From Candidatus Wolframiiraptor sp. EX4484-121 (GTDB lineage: Archaea > Thermoproteota > Nitrososphaeria_A > Caldarchaeales > Wolframiiraptoraceae), in NCBI GenBank assembly GCA_002255105.1, contig NJEK01000003.1, positions 1 through 25,565 of the forward strand: a stretch of DNA of 25,565 bases, in the 5' to 3' direction. Below, piece after piece: positions 14,504-22,749 of the stretch. The first letter of the stretch is position 1, and every line of letters starts with the position of its first letter. The notes under the pieces are model-generated. The model made no database searches, had not been told where the DNA came from, and was given only the letters and a program-made list of their open reading frames with translations. Made by a program: the position numbers and the translations under genes.

Positions 14504-15523
14504 TTGGCTAAATTCCCGAAGCATGAGGTCATAGCTAAGATAATCGAGACGGGGTTGGTCCCAGTATTTTATCACGGAGATGTCGAAACCGCGAAGAAGG
14601 TGGCCGAGGCCTGCGCCGATGGCGGGTCGAGGATATTAGAATTCACGAATAGGGGGCCGGGCGCATACCAGGTCTTCGCCGAGTTGATTAAATGGAGAGA
14701 TCTGGAGAGGCCTGACATAATCCTGGGAGCCGGAACCATTCCCGATCCGGGAACCGCCGCCCTCTACATAAACTTGGGAGCAGACTTCATCGTCGCCCCG
14801 AACTTCAATCCAGAGGTCGCGAAAATATGCAATAGGAGACATATACCATACATACCTGGATGTAGCACGCCGTCGGAGATAGCCTCCGCCGAGGAGATGG
14901 GGACGGATATAATCAAGGTCTTCCCCGCAGACGTCTTAACCCCGAGGTTCATCAAAGACCTGCTCGGCCCGTATCCTTGGCTGAACCTGATGCCCTCCGG
15001 AGGAGTTTCTCCCTCCAGGGAGGGGGTTGAACAGTGGATCAAGGCTGGTGCAAAAGCGCTGAACATCGGGAGCAAGCTGCTTAGAAAAGACCTCATAAAG
15101 GCCGGAGACTTCGAGGCCATAAGGAGGAATGTGGAGAGCTGTCTCCGCTACATCAAGGAGGCGAGGGGGGATCCGATCTTCCTAGGAGTCGAACACATCG
15201 GGATCTACGCATCCGAAAAGGTGTCCGCGGAGGAGATAGCGGACTGGTATGCCGAGGTCTTCGGCTTCTCGAAACACGAGGGGAGAAGTTCCATCATGGT
15301 TTCCGGTCTAGGGGCTGGGAGGATAGAGGTGATTAAGAAGCCTGAGAAAGGCGTTAGATTTCACGTAGCGATAAGGGTGTCTGACTTTGAGAAAGCTTGT
15401 AGAGTTTTGGAGGAGAAGGGTATAGCGCTGGAGGAGCCGATAATCAAGCCGGGTCTTAAGGTCGTCTATTTGAAGGAAAGAGATCCAGCCGGGAACAAAA
15501 TTCACCTGATTTACCAGCCATAA
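14504..15523 (+). CDS. KDPG/KHG aldolase fused to a VOC (glyoxalase-fold) domain
   Basis: Residues 1-220 form a class I TIM-barrel KDPG aldolase splitting 2-keto-3-deoxy-6-phosphogluconate into pyruvate and glyceraldehyde-3-phosphate. E46 lies in ILEFTNRGPGA, followed by LGAGTIPDPGTA, the Schiff-base lysine K138 in DIIKVFPADV, and the phosphate site MPSGGVSP plus ALNIGSKLL. Residues 228-339 add a VOC-type domain: GVEHIGIYASEKVSAEEIADWY, FGFSKHEGRS, RFHVAIRVSDFEKACRVLEEKG and a final YLKERDPAGNKIHLIYQP. Normal KDPG aldolases are about 210 residues, so the fusion is unusual. TTG 14504 is well supported by GAGGTGA at 14490-14496 inside the end of the kinase gene. The role of the VOC part is unknown. 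Confidence 0.87.
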   Translation: MAKFPKHEVIAKIIETGLVPVFYHGDVETAKKVAEACADGGSRILEFTNRGPGAYQVFAELIKWRDLERPDIILGAGTIPDPGTAALYINLGADFIVAPNFNPEVAKICNRRHIPYIPGCSTPSEIASAEEMGTDIIKVFPADVLTPRFIKDLLGPYPWLNLMPSGGVSPSREGVEQWIKAGAKALNIGSKLLRKDLIKAGDFEAIRRNVESCLRYIKEARGDPIFLGVEHIGIYASEKVSAEEIADWYAEVFGFSKHEGRSSIMVSGLGAGRIEVIKKPEKGVRFHVAIRVSDFEKACRVLEEKGIALEEPIIKPGLKVVYLKERDPAGNKIHLIYQP

Positions 15524-15640
15524 CCCCCCTATATTTTATCCATCTTTCCATTAAGCTATGTCTCAAGTCCTAGCAGGGTGAATCTACTCATGGAAACGAT
15601 CTAGGGCTGAAGGCATTAAAGATCGGAGAATGGGTCTTAG

Positions 15641-15650
15641 CCTTAAATAG
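15641..15650 (+). promoter_or_regulatory. TATA box of the AMMECR1 gene
   Basis: CCTTAAATAG lies about 33 nt before ATG 15679 in the 155-nt gap after the aldolase gene; T-rich TATATTTTATCC near 15531-15542 may end the upstream transcript. Confidence 0.45.
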
Positions 15651-15678
15651 AATCCTTCATAACTCTAACCGGACGCAG

Positions 15679-16296
15679 ATGTCCACGCTCACGATCAATG
15701 AGGGAGAGTTTTTGGTGAGACTCGCGCGGAAGAGCATCGAGGAGCATCTCTCGGGGAGAAGGGTTGAGTCGCCGGCCCTCCCATCAGAAAGGCTTGGTGA
15801 GAGGAGGGGGGTCTTCGTAACCCTCTATAGATATCCATCGAAGGAGCTCAGAGGATGTATAGGATTGCCGTATCCAACCCATCGCCTAGTCGACGCGGTG
15901 ATCCACGCCGCGATCTCCTCGGCCACGGCCGATCCGCGATTCCCCCCAGTTAGGTTGAGGGAGATGGATGAGATCGTGATCGAGGTCAGCGTCCTGACGA
16001 AACCTGAGGAGGTGAAATATGATGATCCGAAAGAGCTTCCGGAGAAGATAGTGATAGGCAGGGATGGGTTGATAATCGAGGCCGGCGGATTCAGCGGCCT
16101 ACTCCTACCACAGGTCCCGGTGGAATACAACTGGAGTCCGGAGGAATATTTGATGCATCTATCGCTTAAGGCGGGTCTCCCATCGACCTACTGGCTCACG
16201 GGCAGGGCGAGGATCTATAGATTTACGGCGCAGATATTCGCGGAGAAGATGCCCAGAGGAGAGGTGGTTGAAGAAAAGCTTACACCAAAGAGATAA
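15679..16296 (+). CDS. AMMECR1-domain protein
   Basis: A 205-residue protein with the diagnostic LRGCIGLPYPTHRL segment (LRGCIG is the family's invariant motif), preceded by RGVFVTLYRYPSKE and followed by AAISSATADPRFPPVRLREMDEI. Later come IEVSVLTKPEEV, GLIIEAGGFSGLLLPQVPVEYNW and ARIYRFTAQIFAE. AMMECR1 proteins occur in all archaea and eukaryotes; the molecular activity is not established, though links to radical-SAM AmmeMemoRadiSam systems are known in some genomes. No Memo or radical-SAM partner is in this window. It has its own promoter, and the glycosyltransferase gene follows after 8 nt. Confidence 0.93.
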   Translation: MSTLTINEGEFLVRLARKSIEEHLSGRRVESPALPSERLGERRGVFVTLYRYPSKELRGCIGLPYPTHRLVDAVIHAAISSATADPRFPPVRLREMDEIVIEVSVLTKPEEVKYDDPKELPEKIVIGRDGLIIEAGGFSGLLLPQVPVEYNWSPEEYLMHLSLKAGLPSTYWLTGRARIYRFTAQIFAEKMPRGEVVEEKLTPKR

Positions 16297-16304
16297 ACCC
16301 TGGC

Positions 16305-17486
16305 TTGACCCCCGGTGCACGGGCTTTGAAGGCGCATATCGGGGTCTGTGGAATAGGCTTCGGCCACGCCTCGAGAAGCCTGTCGATTGCGAGGGAGCTT
16401 AAGAGGATGGGCTGGGAGATCTCATTATCATCCTATGGCGATGGATTGGAGTATCTCAGGAGAATGGGCCTCGAAGTTAAACCTGTTCCGACGGTTAGAT
16501 ATGGGGTTTTACCCGAGGCAAAGGTCAGCATAAAGTTCACGATCTTCAGGAATCTACTCTTTCCGATAAGGTTCGCCGAGCAGACAGCGTGCGAAATGGA
16601 CTATCTCGAGGATGCAGAGATAGTAATATCGGATAGTAGGGCGTCAACTATAGTCGCTGGGAAGCTTTTAGGCAAACCCGTCCTCACGATCCTAAACCAA
16701 TTCAACATCAGGGTCGTGTATCCGAGATATAGGAGGCTCATCGAGCTATTGGAGGGCATCGCTCAAGTCGTTGGCTGGATCTGGGCTAGAAGTGATAAGA
16801 TCCTCATAACGGACTATCCCCCACCATTAACAATCTCCAAGCAAAATTTGGTCATCCCAGATGGGATCAAGGATAAAGTGGAGTTCATAGGCCCTATAAT
16901 CGACAAAAGACCTGAAGACCTCCCAAGCCGGGAGGAGATCGAGGCGAAGTATCGGTTGAGTGGAGGGAGGCCGAGGATCTTCTTCCATGCCACAGGACCA
17001 TCCTACGAGCGGAGGAAGCTCATCGAGGAACTTCTACCAATGCTCGGAGGGTTGGCGGATAGATATGAGATCATAGCATCCCTCGGCGGGATGAATCCGG
17101 GGGCGAGCATACCGGAGGGGATTAAGGTCTTTAAGTGGGTCGATGAACCTCTAGAGCTCTTCAAGGTCTCAGACCTAGTGATCTGCAGACCGGGTCAAAC
17201 AACCCTGGCGAAGGCTCTCACCTATGGAAAGCCTGTCTTGATGATTCCTATCTCAGCTCATGGGGAGCAGCTTGGAAACGCCTCATCGGTGGCCGAGCTT
17301 GGCGCCGGGCTGATCCTTAAGCAGGAGGAGCTGAAACCCGAGCTCTTAGAGCGCATGATAGAGGAGCTACTCTCAAATGAGTCGTATAGGATTAACGCCG
17401 AGAGGTATGCAAACTCTTCATCGAGCTTAAATCCCTTAAATAGGGTGGTCGAGGCGGCCGAAGAACTCTTAGAGGAAGCCCGCTAA
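16305..17486 (+). CDS. GT-B glycosyltransferase, MurG/GT28-like
   Basis: A 393-residue protein with two Rossmann halves. The N-terminal half has HIGVCGIGFGHASRSLSIARE, the glycine-rich G-x-GHxxR loop of MurG-type enzymes (read as IGVCGIGFGHASRS), then VISDSRASTIVAGKLLGKP. The C-terminal half has RPRIFFHATGP, YEIIASLGG, VFKWVDEPLELFKVSDLVI and the donor-binding CRPGQTTLAKALTYGKPVLMIP with HGEQLGNA. It should transfer a sugar from a nucleotide donor to a lipid or glycan acceptor at the inner membrane face. The natural acceptor is unknown. The start is uncertain: TTG 16305, or TTG 16326, which would give MKAHIGVCG, a tighter N-terminus, with GGTG upstream. Confidence 0.82.
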   Translation: MTPGARALKAHIGVCGIGFGHASRSLSIARELKRMGWEISLSSYGDGLEYLRRMGLEVKPVPTVRYGVLPEAKVSIKFTIFRNLLFPIRFAEQTACEMDYLEDAEIVISDSRASTIVAGKLLGKPVLTILNQFNIRVVYPRYRRLIELLEGIAQVVGWIWARSDKILITDYPPPLTISKQNLVIPDGIKDKVEFIGPIIDKRPEDLPSREEIEAKYRLSGGRPRIFFHATGPSYERRKLIEELLPMLGGLADRYEIIASLGGMNPGASIPEGIKVFKWVDEPLELFKVSDLVICRPGQTTLAKALTYGKPVLMIPISAHGEQLGNASSVAELGAGLILKQEELKPELLERMIEELLSNESYRINAERYANSSSSLNPLNRVVEAAEELLEEAR

Positions 17487-17534
17487 TGGAAAAGTTTATT
17501 TCCGACCCCAAGCTAGGATTCTATAGGCAGGCAG

Positions 17535-18023
17535 ATGGGTAATAGTCCTACCTTACATCCCTCTGTAACCCCTGGAATGGTGATAGGGCTCCTGAATATC
17601 GTCGCCGGCTACGGAGGAAAGATAGATCTGGCTAGGATCGCCATCGAACTCCAGGAGGATGTGGACGACCTACTACCCGTTGTCGATGTCGCTGAGGCTT
17701 TGGGATTTCTAAGGGTTGAGAACGGCGACGCGATCTTAACCGAGCTTGGGAGGAAGTTCGTTAAATGTGATCCGAGTAGGAGGAAGCTCATGCTTAGGGA
17801 GGCTTTGAGGAAGATTGAGCCGTTCGCCACCGCGTTTAAGCTCGCGAAGTCTAGGGGCGAATTCTCCGCCGAGGAGCTCTTCGAGGAGCTCAGCAAGGTT
17901 AAGGAGTTTAGAGAGGAGTACAGCGATCCGGAACAAATTCACAGCATGCTACTGGAATGGTTGCTGTACACGGAGTCGATAAGGTATAATGGAGAGGATA
18001 AGACGTTTATCGAGAAACGTTAG
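17535..18023 (+). CDS. Stand-alone AAA-associated domain protein (nitrate/sulfonate ABC-type)
   Basis: A 162-residue soluble protein resembling the C-terminal AAA-associated domain found fused to the ATPase of some NitT/TauT-type ABC transporters in archaea and bacteria. Visible features are VTPGMVIGLLNIVAGYGGKIDLARIA (read as GLLNIVAGYGG), DVDDLLPVVDVAEALGFLRVENGDAILTELG with a winged-helix look, and a helical second half with LREALRKIEPF. It is convergent with an ABC ATPase that lacks this domain, and the two stop codons overlap. A TATA-like AAGTTTATTTCC lies about 36 nt upstream. It may regulate that ATPase in trans. The family call is moderate. Confidence 0.72.
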   Translation: MGNSPTLHPSVTPGMVIGLLNIVAGYGGKIDLARIAIELQEDVDDLLPVVDVAEALGFLRVENGDAILTELGRKFVKCDPSRRKLMLREALRKIEPFATAFKLAKSRGEFSAEELFEELSKVKEFREEYSDPEQIHSMLLEWLLYTESIRYNGEDKTFIEKR

Positions 18024-18871
18024 CTTAGAAGGGTGTAGACCCTATCGACGTAATCGTAGAATTCGCTGCTCCTCCTCTGCCTAGGTCTCTCAAGCTTGAC
18101 CTCGATTATACCTGCGATCCTCGCCGGCCTATCGGTTAAGACTATTATCCGCTCAGCCATCTCGACGAGCTCCTCGACATCATGGCTCACCATGACTATC
18201 GAGCTCGGAGGCAGGCTCTGGTTCAGCCAGAGGGTCTCTATCTCCCTCCTCAGGGAGATCGCGGTTAAGGGGTCTAGGTTGCTGAAGGGCTCGTCCATTA
18301 AGAGTAGGTCGGGCTGGGAGACTAAGGCCCTCGCGAGCGCGACCCTCTGCCTCATCCCGCCGCTTAGCTCAGCCGGATAAGCCGTCTCGAACCCCGATAA
18401 TCCAACCATGTCGAGGAAGGCCATGGCCTTCTCCTCCTTATCCCTCTTCGTGAGCCCCCTCTCGTGGATCAGGGCCAGCATTACGTTCTCTAAGACCGTA
18501 TACCATGGGAAGAGGGCTGGAGTTTGAAACATTAGGGAGATTCTTGGGGTGGGTCCCTTTAAGGGCTTGCCCCTAAAGATCACCTCGCCGCTCTTCGGCT
18601 TAAGCAGTCCGGCCATGATCCTCATCAGGGTGCTCTTACCGCATCCACTGGGCCCGATTATTCCGACGAACTCCGCGTAGGAGATTGAGAGGTTTAAGCC
18701 CTCCAAAACCCTGAGCTCCCCACCCCTCCTCATCTCATAGCTGAATGATACGTCACGCAACTCCAGAATCGCCTCAGGAACCCTGCGAACCTCTTCGTGT
18801 TCGACGCGAGGCCTTACGCTGGCCATGGATTCCGTCAGCTCATTCTCTAGAATCTTCTCGCCAGCCTCCAT
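18020..18871 (-). CDS. ABC transporter ATP-binding protein, NitT/TauT (SsuB/TauB) type
   Basis: A 283-residue ATPase: an extra 35-residue N-terminal tail, then LELRDVSFSYEMRR, Walker A GPSGCGKST (residues 73-81), Q-loop MFQTPALFPWYTV, signature LSGGMRQRVALARAL (169-183), Walker B LLLMDEPFSNLD (189-200) and switch His in VMVSHDVEE. The FQTPALFPW and MRQRVALARAL wording is typical of nitrate/sulfonate/taurine importers, but the substrate is not determined. It follows the fused permease gene after 32 nt on the same strand, so the two form one transporter. It lacks the C-terminal AAA-associated domain that some relatives carry; such a domain is encoded next door. The start may be an internal Met (residue 16). 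Confidence 0.9.
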   Translation of the reverse strand: MEAGEKILENELTESMASVRPRVEHEEVRRVPEAILELRDVSFSYEMRRGGELRVLEGLNLSISYAEFVGIIGPSGCGKSTLMRIMAGLLKPKSGEVIFRGKPLKGPTPRISLMFQTPALFPWYTVLENVMLALIHERGLTKRDKEEKAMAFLDMVGLSGFETAYPAELSGGMRQRVALARALVSQPDLLLMDEPFSNLDPLTAISLRREIETLWLNQSLPPSSIVMVSHDVEELVEMAERIIVLTDRPARIAGIIEVKLERPRQRRSSEFYDYVDRVYTLLS

Positions 18872-18903
18872 CCGATCCTACCTTAAGCCCCTCACATTTA
18901 ACC

Positions 18904-20499
18904 CTACATCCTAACCTTCTCCACGACTCTATCATGTACTCTTCTCCAGAAGAGCCTGTTCATGAGGACCACGAATCCGGCCATCCAGATGGTTGCGGCG
19001 GCAAGTAATCCCTGATCATTTACGCTCACTGCCAAGCTTATCTCCTTACCTATCCCCGGATTCTCCACCTCCCACACCTGGTTGTCGATGCTCAGCCTCT
19101 CCGCGATTATCAGAGTATTCCATCCCCCGCCCATGGCCACCATCAAGCCGGTTATGAGCGATGGAAGAGATCTTGGGAGATAGAGGTGTCTGATCAGCCT
19201 CAGCCCCCTTATCCTCAGAAGCCTACACACATCAACCTCCTCGCTCGGAATGTTCCTCACGGCGCTGTAGATGAAATAGAAGAGATACCATTGAATCCCA
19301 AGAACTATTATCAGGATTCCCCCGACCTCCATAGGTAGGTTGAGATCCGAGACAAACCTCATTATGAATGGGACTAGAAGCGATGAGGGAAGGGATGCGA
19401 ATACCTGTAGGAGGGGGACCACAACCCTCTCCAACCCCCTCACCTCGTAGATCAGGATGGAGAGGGGCATGGCCCAGGCGATCGCGATCGATATCGCGGC
19501 CAAAACCCTTAGGAGGGAGAAACCTATCATCGTGAGGGGCTTGATCACCCCAAGTCTTTGGAAGCCGCTTAGGAGGAGCTTTGAGGACGAGACATAGTCG
19601 ACCGTCGGAATATAGTATAGGAGGGCCGCCGAGGATATTATCAGAATGATCGTGATGGCGTGGATCTTATATGCGCGAACCCTCTCGACCAAGGATTCCA
19701 TGATCGAGGAGAGTCTGCCATATCCCGGAATGGATGCCTCCATGAACGCGGATCTGATGGCCTCCCCAAAAGGCTTCGTAACCCTCTCAAGCCAAACTCT
19801 CGGAACCTCGCCCATATACGCCTCAAACCTGTATCTCTCGCTAAGCCTCATCAGGGGGATGAAGATGAAGATGCTTGTGAGGATCACCGCGATTATCACG
19901 AAGACCATGCTTATCCAGAACTCAAGATATCTTCCCGCGAGAATATAGTCCGCTGAGAGGGAGCCTATGCCGAATAATTTCACCTCCCTCTCGCCCATCG
20001 AGATTATCTCACATGCCACGAGGAAGTATAGGCCATTGGACCACGATGCGGGAATGTTCGACGCGATCCTCGGAAAGGATGCCGGGAGATAGAGACCTAT
20101 AAATCTCTGAATCGACCCGAATCCAAGAGACCTTGATGTATCTATAAGATCCCTCGGCAGGAGCTTGACGCCCTCATAGACCCCAAATGCTATATTCCAA
20201 GCCTGACTGGTGAAGATGAGGAAGATCGCCGCGATCTCAGGCCCTATCAGCGGATGCAGCCCTATAAATGCGTATAGGGCGAGCGGGAAGAAGCTCAGGA
20301 TGGGAATCGACTGAAGGATATCCAATGCGGGGATTATGATCTTCTCGGCGTGGTCGCTGATCGCCGCCAACACTCCCACGACTATCGAGAAGAGTATCGA
20401 GATTCCGAGGGCTATGGCCATTCTGATCCATGAGATTGAGAGGGCGAGGATTATCTGGATCAGCGTGAGCGGCGAGATCATTAAGATAATCCAGCTCAC
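18904..20499 (-). CDS. ABC transporter permease, two fused BPD domains (NitT/TauT type)
   Basis: A 531-residue integral membrane protein with two copies of the binding-protein-dependent permease domain. Each copy has several hydrophobic segments and an EAA loop that docks to the ATPase: residues about 107-141 (GVKLLPRDLIDTSRSLGF..LPAS) and about 410-440 (AVRNIPSEEVDVCRLLRIRG..LPRS). A charged linker of about 60 residues joins the halves. The usual SsuC/TauC is about 260 residues and works as a dimer, so this is a fused dimer. GTG 20499 is the start, with a TATA-like CCTTAAAG about 25 nt upstream. No substrate-binding protein gene is seen beside it. Confidence 0.88.
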   Translation of the reverse strand: MSWIILMISPLTLIQIILALSISWIRMAIALGISILFSIVVGVLAAISDHAEKIIIPALDILQSIPILSFFPLALYAFIGLHPLIGPEIAAIFLIFTSQAWNIAFGVYEGVKLLPRDLIDTSRSLGFGSIQRFIGLYLPASFPRIASNIPASWSNGLYFLVACEIISMGEREVKLFGIGSLSADYILAGRYLEFWISMVFVIIAVILTSIFIFIPLMRLSERYRFEAYMGEVPRVWLERVTKPFGEAIRSAFMEASIPGYGRLSSIMESLVERVRAYKIHAITIILIISSAALLYYIPTVDYVSSSKLLLSGFQRLGVIKPLTMIGFSLLRVLAAISIAIAWAMPLSILIYEVRGLERVVVPLLQVFASLPSSLLVPFIMRFVSDLNLPMEVGGILIIVLGIQWYLFYFIYSAVRNIPSEEVDVCRLLRIRGLRLIRHLYLPRSLPSLITGLMVAMGGGWNTLIIAERLSIDNQVWEVENPGIGKEISLAVSVNDQGLLAAATIWMAGFVVLMNRLFWRRVHDRVVEKVRM

Positions 20500-20533
20500 A
20501 TCATTATTAGGAGTTTAGCCCTTTAAGGCAGGT

Positions 20534-20947
20534 CTATGATAAATGCTTTCTTATCCTAGCCTCAAGTAATGGCTTCGGATACGCTCCCACAACCATGTCC
20601 ACAGGCTTCCCATTCTTGAATATGATGAGGGTTGGTATGCTCATTATCCCGAACCTCGCGGCCAGCCTCCTATTCTGATCGACGTTGAGCTTTAGGAAGA
20701 CGACCTTCCCGGAATACTCCTTCGCGAGCTCCTCGATTATCGGGGCTATCATCCAGCAGGGCCCACACCACTCGGCCCAAAAATCGACCACCACCAAATC
20801 ATATCTCTGTATGAGTTCATCAAAGTTTTTCTCGTTGGCTTCTATGGGTTTGTTGGGAAATTCCTGAGCCCTTTTCTCCCCAGTTCTCCTCATAAGCTCC
20901 CTGAGCTTCCTCAACTTTATCCGTTCAAGTTCATCGTCTGCGCTCAT
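20534..20947 (-). CDS. Thioredoxin with N-terminal helical extension
   Basis: A disulfide reductase of the cytoplasm. The thioredoxin fold carries the active site AEWCGPCWMI, the cis-Pro loop MSIPTLIIFKNGKPV and the VVVDFWA and KLNVDQNRRLAARFGI segments. A basic/acidic helix (DDELERIKLRKLRELMRR) precedes the fold. The frame is open upstream to ATG 21028, which would add 27 residues. I choose ATG 20945-20947 because a TATA-like TTTATTAG (20971-20978) sits about 27 nt before it, and the longer form would run through the promoter region of pheT. The ABC permease follows after 34 nt on the same strand, perhaps by read-through. Confidence 0.88.
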   Translation of the reverse strand: MSADDELERIKLRKLRELMRRTGEKRAQEFPNKPIEANEKNFDELIQRYDLVVVDFWAEWCGPCWMIAPIIEELAKEYSGKVVFLKLNVDQNRRLAARFGIMSIPTLIIFKNGKPVDMVVGAYPKPLLEARIRKHLS

Positions 20948-20970
20948 TGCTGGTGAGTCGGCGAACCCCT

Positions 20971-20978
20971 CTAATAAA
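20971..20978 (-). promoter_or_regulatory. TATA box favouring the short thioredoxin start
   Basis: TTTATTAG on the minus strand is centred about 27 nt before ATG 20947, the spacing of a leaderless archaeal start. Confidence 0.4.
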
Positions 20979-21045
20979 CCCATCCTCCAATTTTTGGGAT
21001 AAACGCTTTTAGGTAGAGTAGCCTCCATTAAATCCTTGAGAGGGT

Positions 21046-22722
21046 TTGCCGATCCTAACGGTTAGGAAGGAGAGGTTTTGGAGGCTTCTGGGGAAGAGGC
21101 TCAATGACGAGGAACTCGTGAGCCTCCTACACGACTTAGCCCTCGATGTCGAGGAGATCTCGGAGGAGTACTTTAGGGTGGAATACGCCCCAAATAGGCC
21201 GGACTACTCAAGCCCGGTAGGATTGGCTAGAGCCGCGAAGGGATTACTTGGACTGGAGGTTGGGGCGCCGCGTTATGAGCTCCAGCCATCGAAGACCTAC
21301 ATAGACGTAGATCCGAGGCTTAAGGATGTCAGGCCATACGTGGTCTCGGCGATAGTCCGAGGCGTCAAGCTCGACGCGGATCAACTTGAGGAAATAATAG
21401 CGATGCAGGAGGATCTTCACTGGATTCTAGGCAGGGATAGGAGGAAGGTTGCGATAGGTCTCCACAACCTCGACGTAGTTAAGCCCCCATTCCACTATAT
21501 CGCGGCGAGGGGCGATGAGGTGAGGTTCGCCCCGCTTGGATACTGGAGGGAGATGACATTAGAGGAGATACTTGAGAGGCATGAGAAGGGGATCCAATAC
21601 GCGCACATAGTCAGGGGTAAGCCGTATTATCCGTTGATAGTCGATTCGAGATATGAGGTGCTCTCATTTCCCCCGATAATAAACTCAGCCCTCACCGAAC
21701 TCAGCGAGGAGACGAAAAACATTTTCATCGAGATCACCGGAACCGATTTAGATTCGATGAATAAGACCCTCAACATATTGACGACGGCCTTTTCGGACAT
21801 GGGTGGGGTGGTTGAGTGCGTTGAGGTCAGGTATGATGGTGAGAGGATGGAGACGCCGGACTATGATGTCAAGGCCTGGAAGATTAGATCGGATTACGTG
21901 AACGAGGTTTTAGGACTGGATCTCAGACCTGGCGAGATCGTGAGAGCTCTGAAGGCCATGAGACATGACGTTGAAGTCTTGGATGATGTCTTGATCGTCC
22001 ATCCGCCACCATACAGAGCCGACATAATGCATCCGATAGACTTGGTGGAGGATGTGGCGATGGGGTTGAGATATAGTTCGCTTAAGCCGAAGCAGCCTGA
22101 AACCCTAACCTATGGAAGGCTTCACGTGGACACGGTTCTCGAGGAGGTCGTTAGAGAGGTTATGATAGGGATGGGATATACTGAGGTCATGAACTTCACA
22201 CTAACGAATGAGGAGGAGGAGTATGAGAGGATGGGGGTGGCTCCACATCCCCATGTAAGGATTCTGAACCCCGTCTCCGCAGAATACACGATCCTCAGGA
22301 CTTGGATCCTCCCAAGCCTCATGAAGAACCTCTCATATAATCGTGGAAGCCTTTACCCGCAGAGGATATTCGAGGTTGGGGATGTGGTTTATCCGGCTGA
22401 AGACGTTCCGGAGAAGGCTGTGAGGAGGCTTAGGCTCGGAGCCGCCTCATCCCATAAAGACTCCTCCTACACCGAGATCAAATCCGTCTTAGAGGAACTC
22501 TTAAGAAATCTGATGATAGATGACTACGAGCTTAAACCATACGACCTAATGCCCTTCATAGAGGGTAGGGCTGCGGAGATCCTCTGGAGGGGGAGGAGCC
22601 TGGGATTCATGGGAGAACTTCACCCTGAGATCCTCACCAGATGGGGCCTCACCATGCCTACGGCGGCCCTAGAGATAGATCTAACAACGATTCAGGAGGT
22701 CAGATCTAAGCAAGAAAACTAA
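21046..22722 (+). CDS. pheT: Phenylalanyl-tRNA synthetase beta subunit, archaeal type
   Basis: The beta subunit of the (alpha-beta)2 enzyme charging tRNA-Phe. 558 residues is the archaeal/eukaryotic size, lacking the extra bacterial domains. Marks in order: MPILTVRKERFWRLLG start, VEYAPNRPDYSSPVGLARA (B1 region), the B3/B4 editing-type region (LHNLDVVKPPFHYIAARGD, PPIINSALTELSEET), a B5 region with HPPPYRADIMHPIDLVEDVAMG, and the catalytic-like core GYTEVMNFTLTNEEE, LNPVSAEYTILRTWILPSLMKNL and RIFEVGDVVY. TTG 21046 gives the normal archaeal N-terminus. PheS is not adjacent here. It is divergent from thioredoxin and followed by the candidate RNA. Confidence 0.96.
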   Translation: MPILTVRKERFWRLLGKRLNDEELVSLLHDLALDVEEISEEYFRVEYAPNRPDYSSPVGLARAAKGLLGLEVGAPRYELQPSKTYIDVDPRLKDVRPYVVSAIVRGVKLDADQLEEIIAMQEDLHWILGRDRRKVAIGLHNLDVVKPPFHYIAARGDEVRFAPLGYWREMTLEEILERHEKGIQYAHIVRGKPYYPLIVDSRYEVLSFPPIINSALTELSEETKNIFIEITGTDLDSMNKTLNILTTAFSDMGGVVECVEVRYDGERMETPDYDVKAWKIRSDYVNEVLGLDLRPGEIVRALKAMRHDVEVLDDVLIVHPPPYRADIMHPIDLVEDVAMGLRYSSLKPKQPETLTYGRLHVDTVLEEVVREVMIGMGYTEVMNFTLTNEEEEYERMGVAPHPHVRILNPVSAEYTILRTWILPSLMKNLSYNRGSLYPQRIFEVGDVVYPAEDVPEKAVRRLRLGAASSHKDSSYTEIKSVLEELLRNLMIDDYELKPYDLMPFIEGRAAEILWRGRSLGFMGELHPEILTRWGLTMPTAALEIDLTTIQEVRSKQEN

Positions 22723-22729
22723 AAATATG
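22720..22729 (+). promoter_or_regulatory. TATA-like box before the candidate RNA
   Basis: TAAAAATATG overlaps the pheT stop codon and is centred about 26 nt before position 22750, where the 10-bp stem of the candidate RNA starts. Confidence 0.4.
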
Positions 22730-22749
22730 CGGCCAACAATCATTAGATC

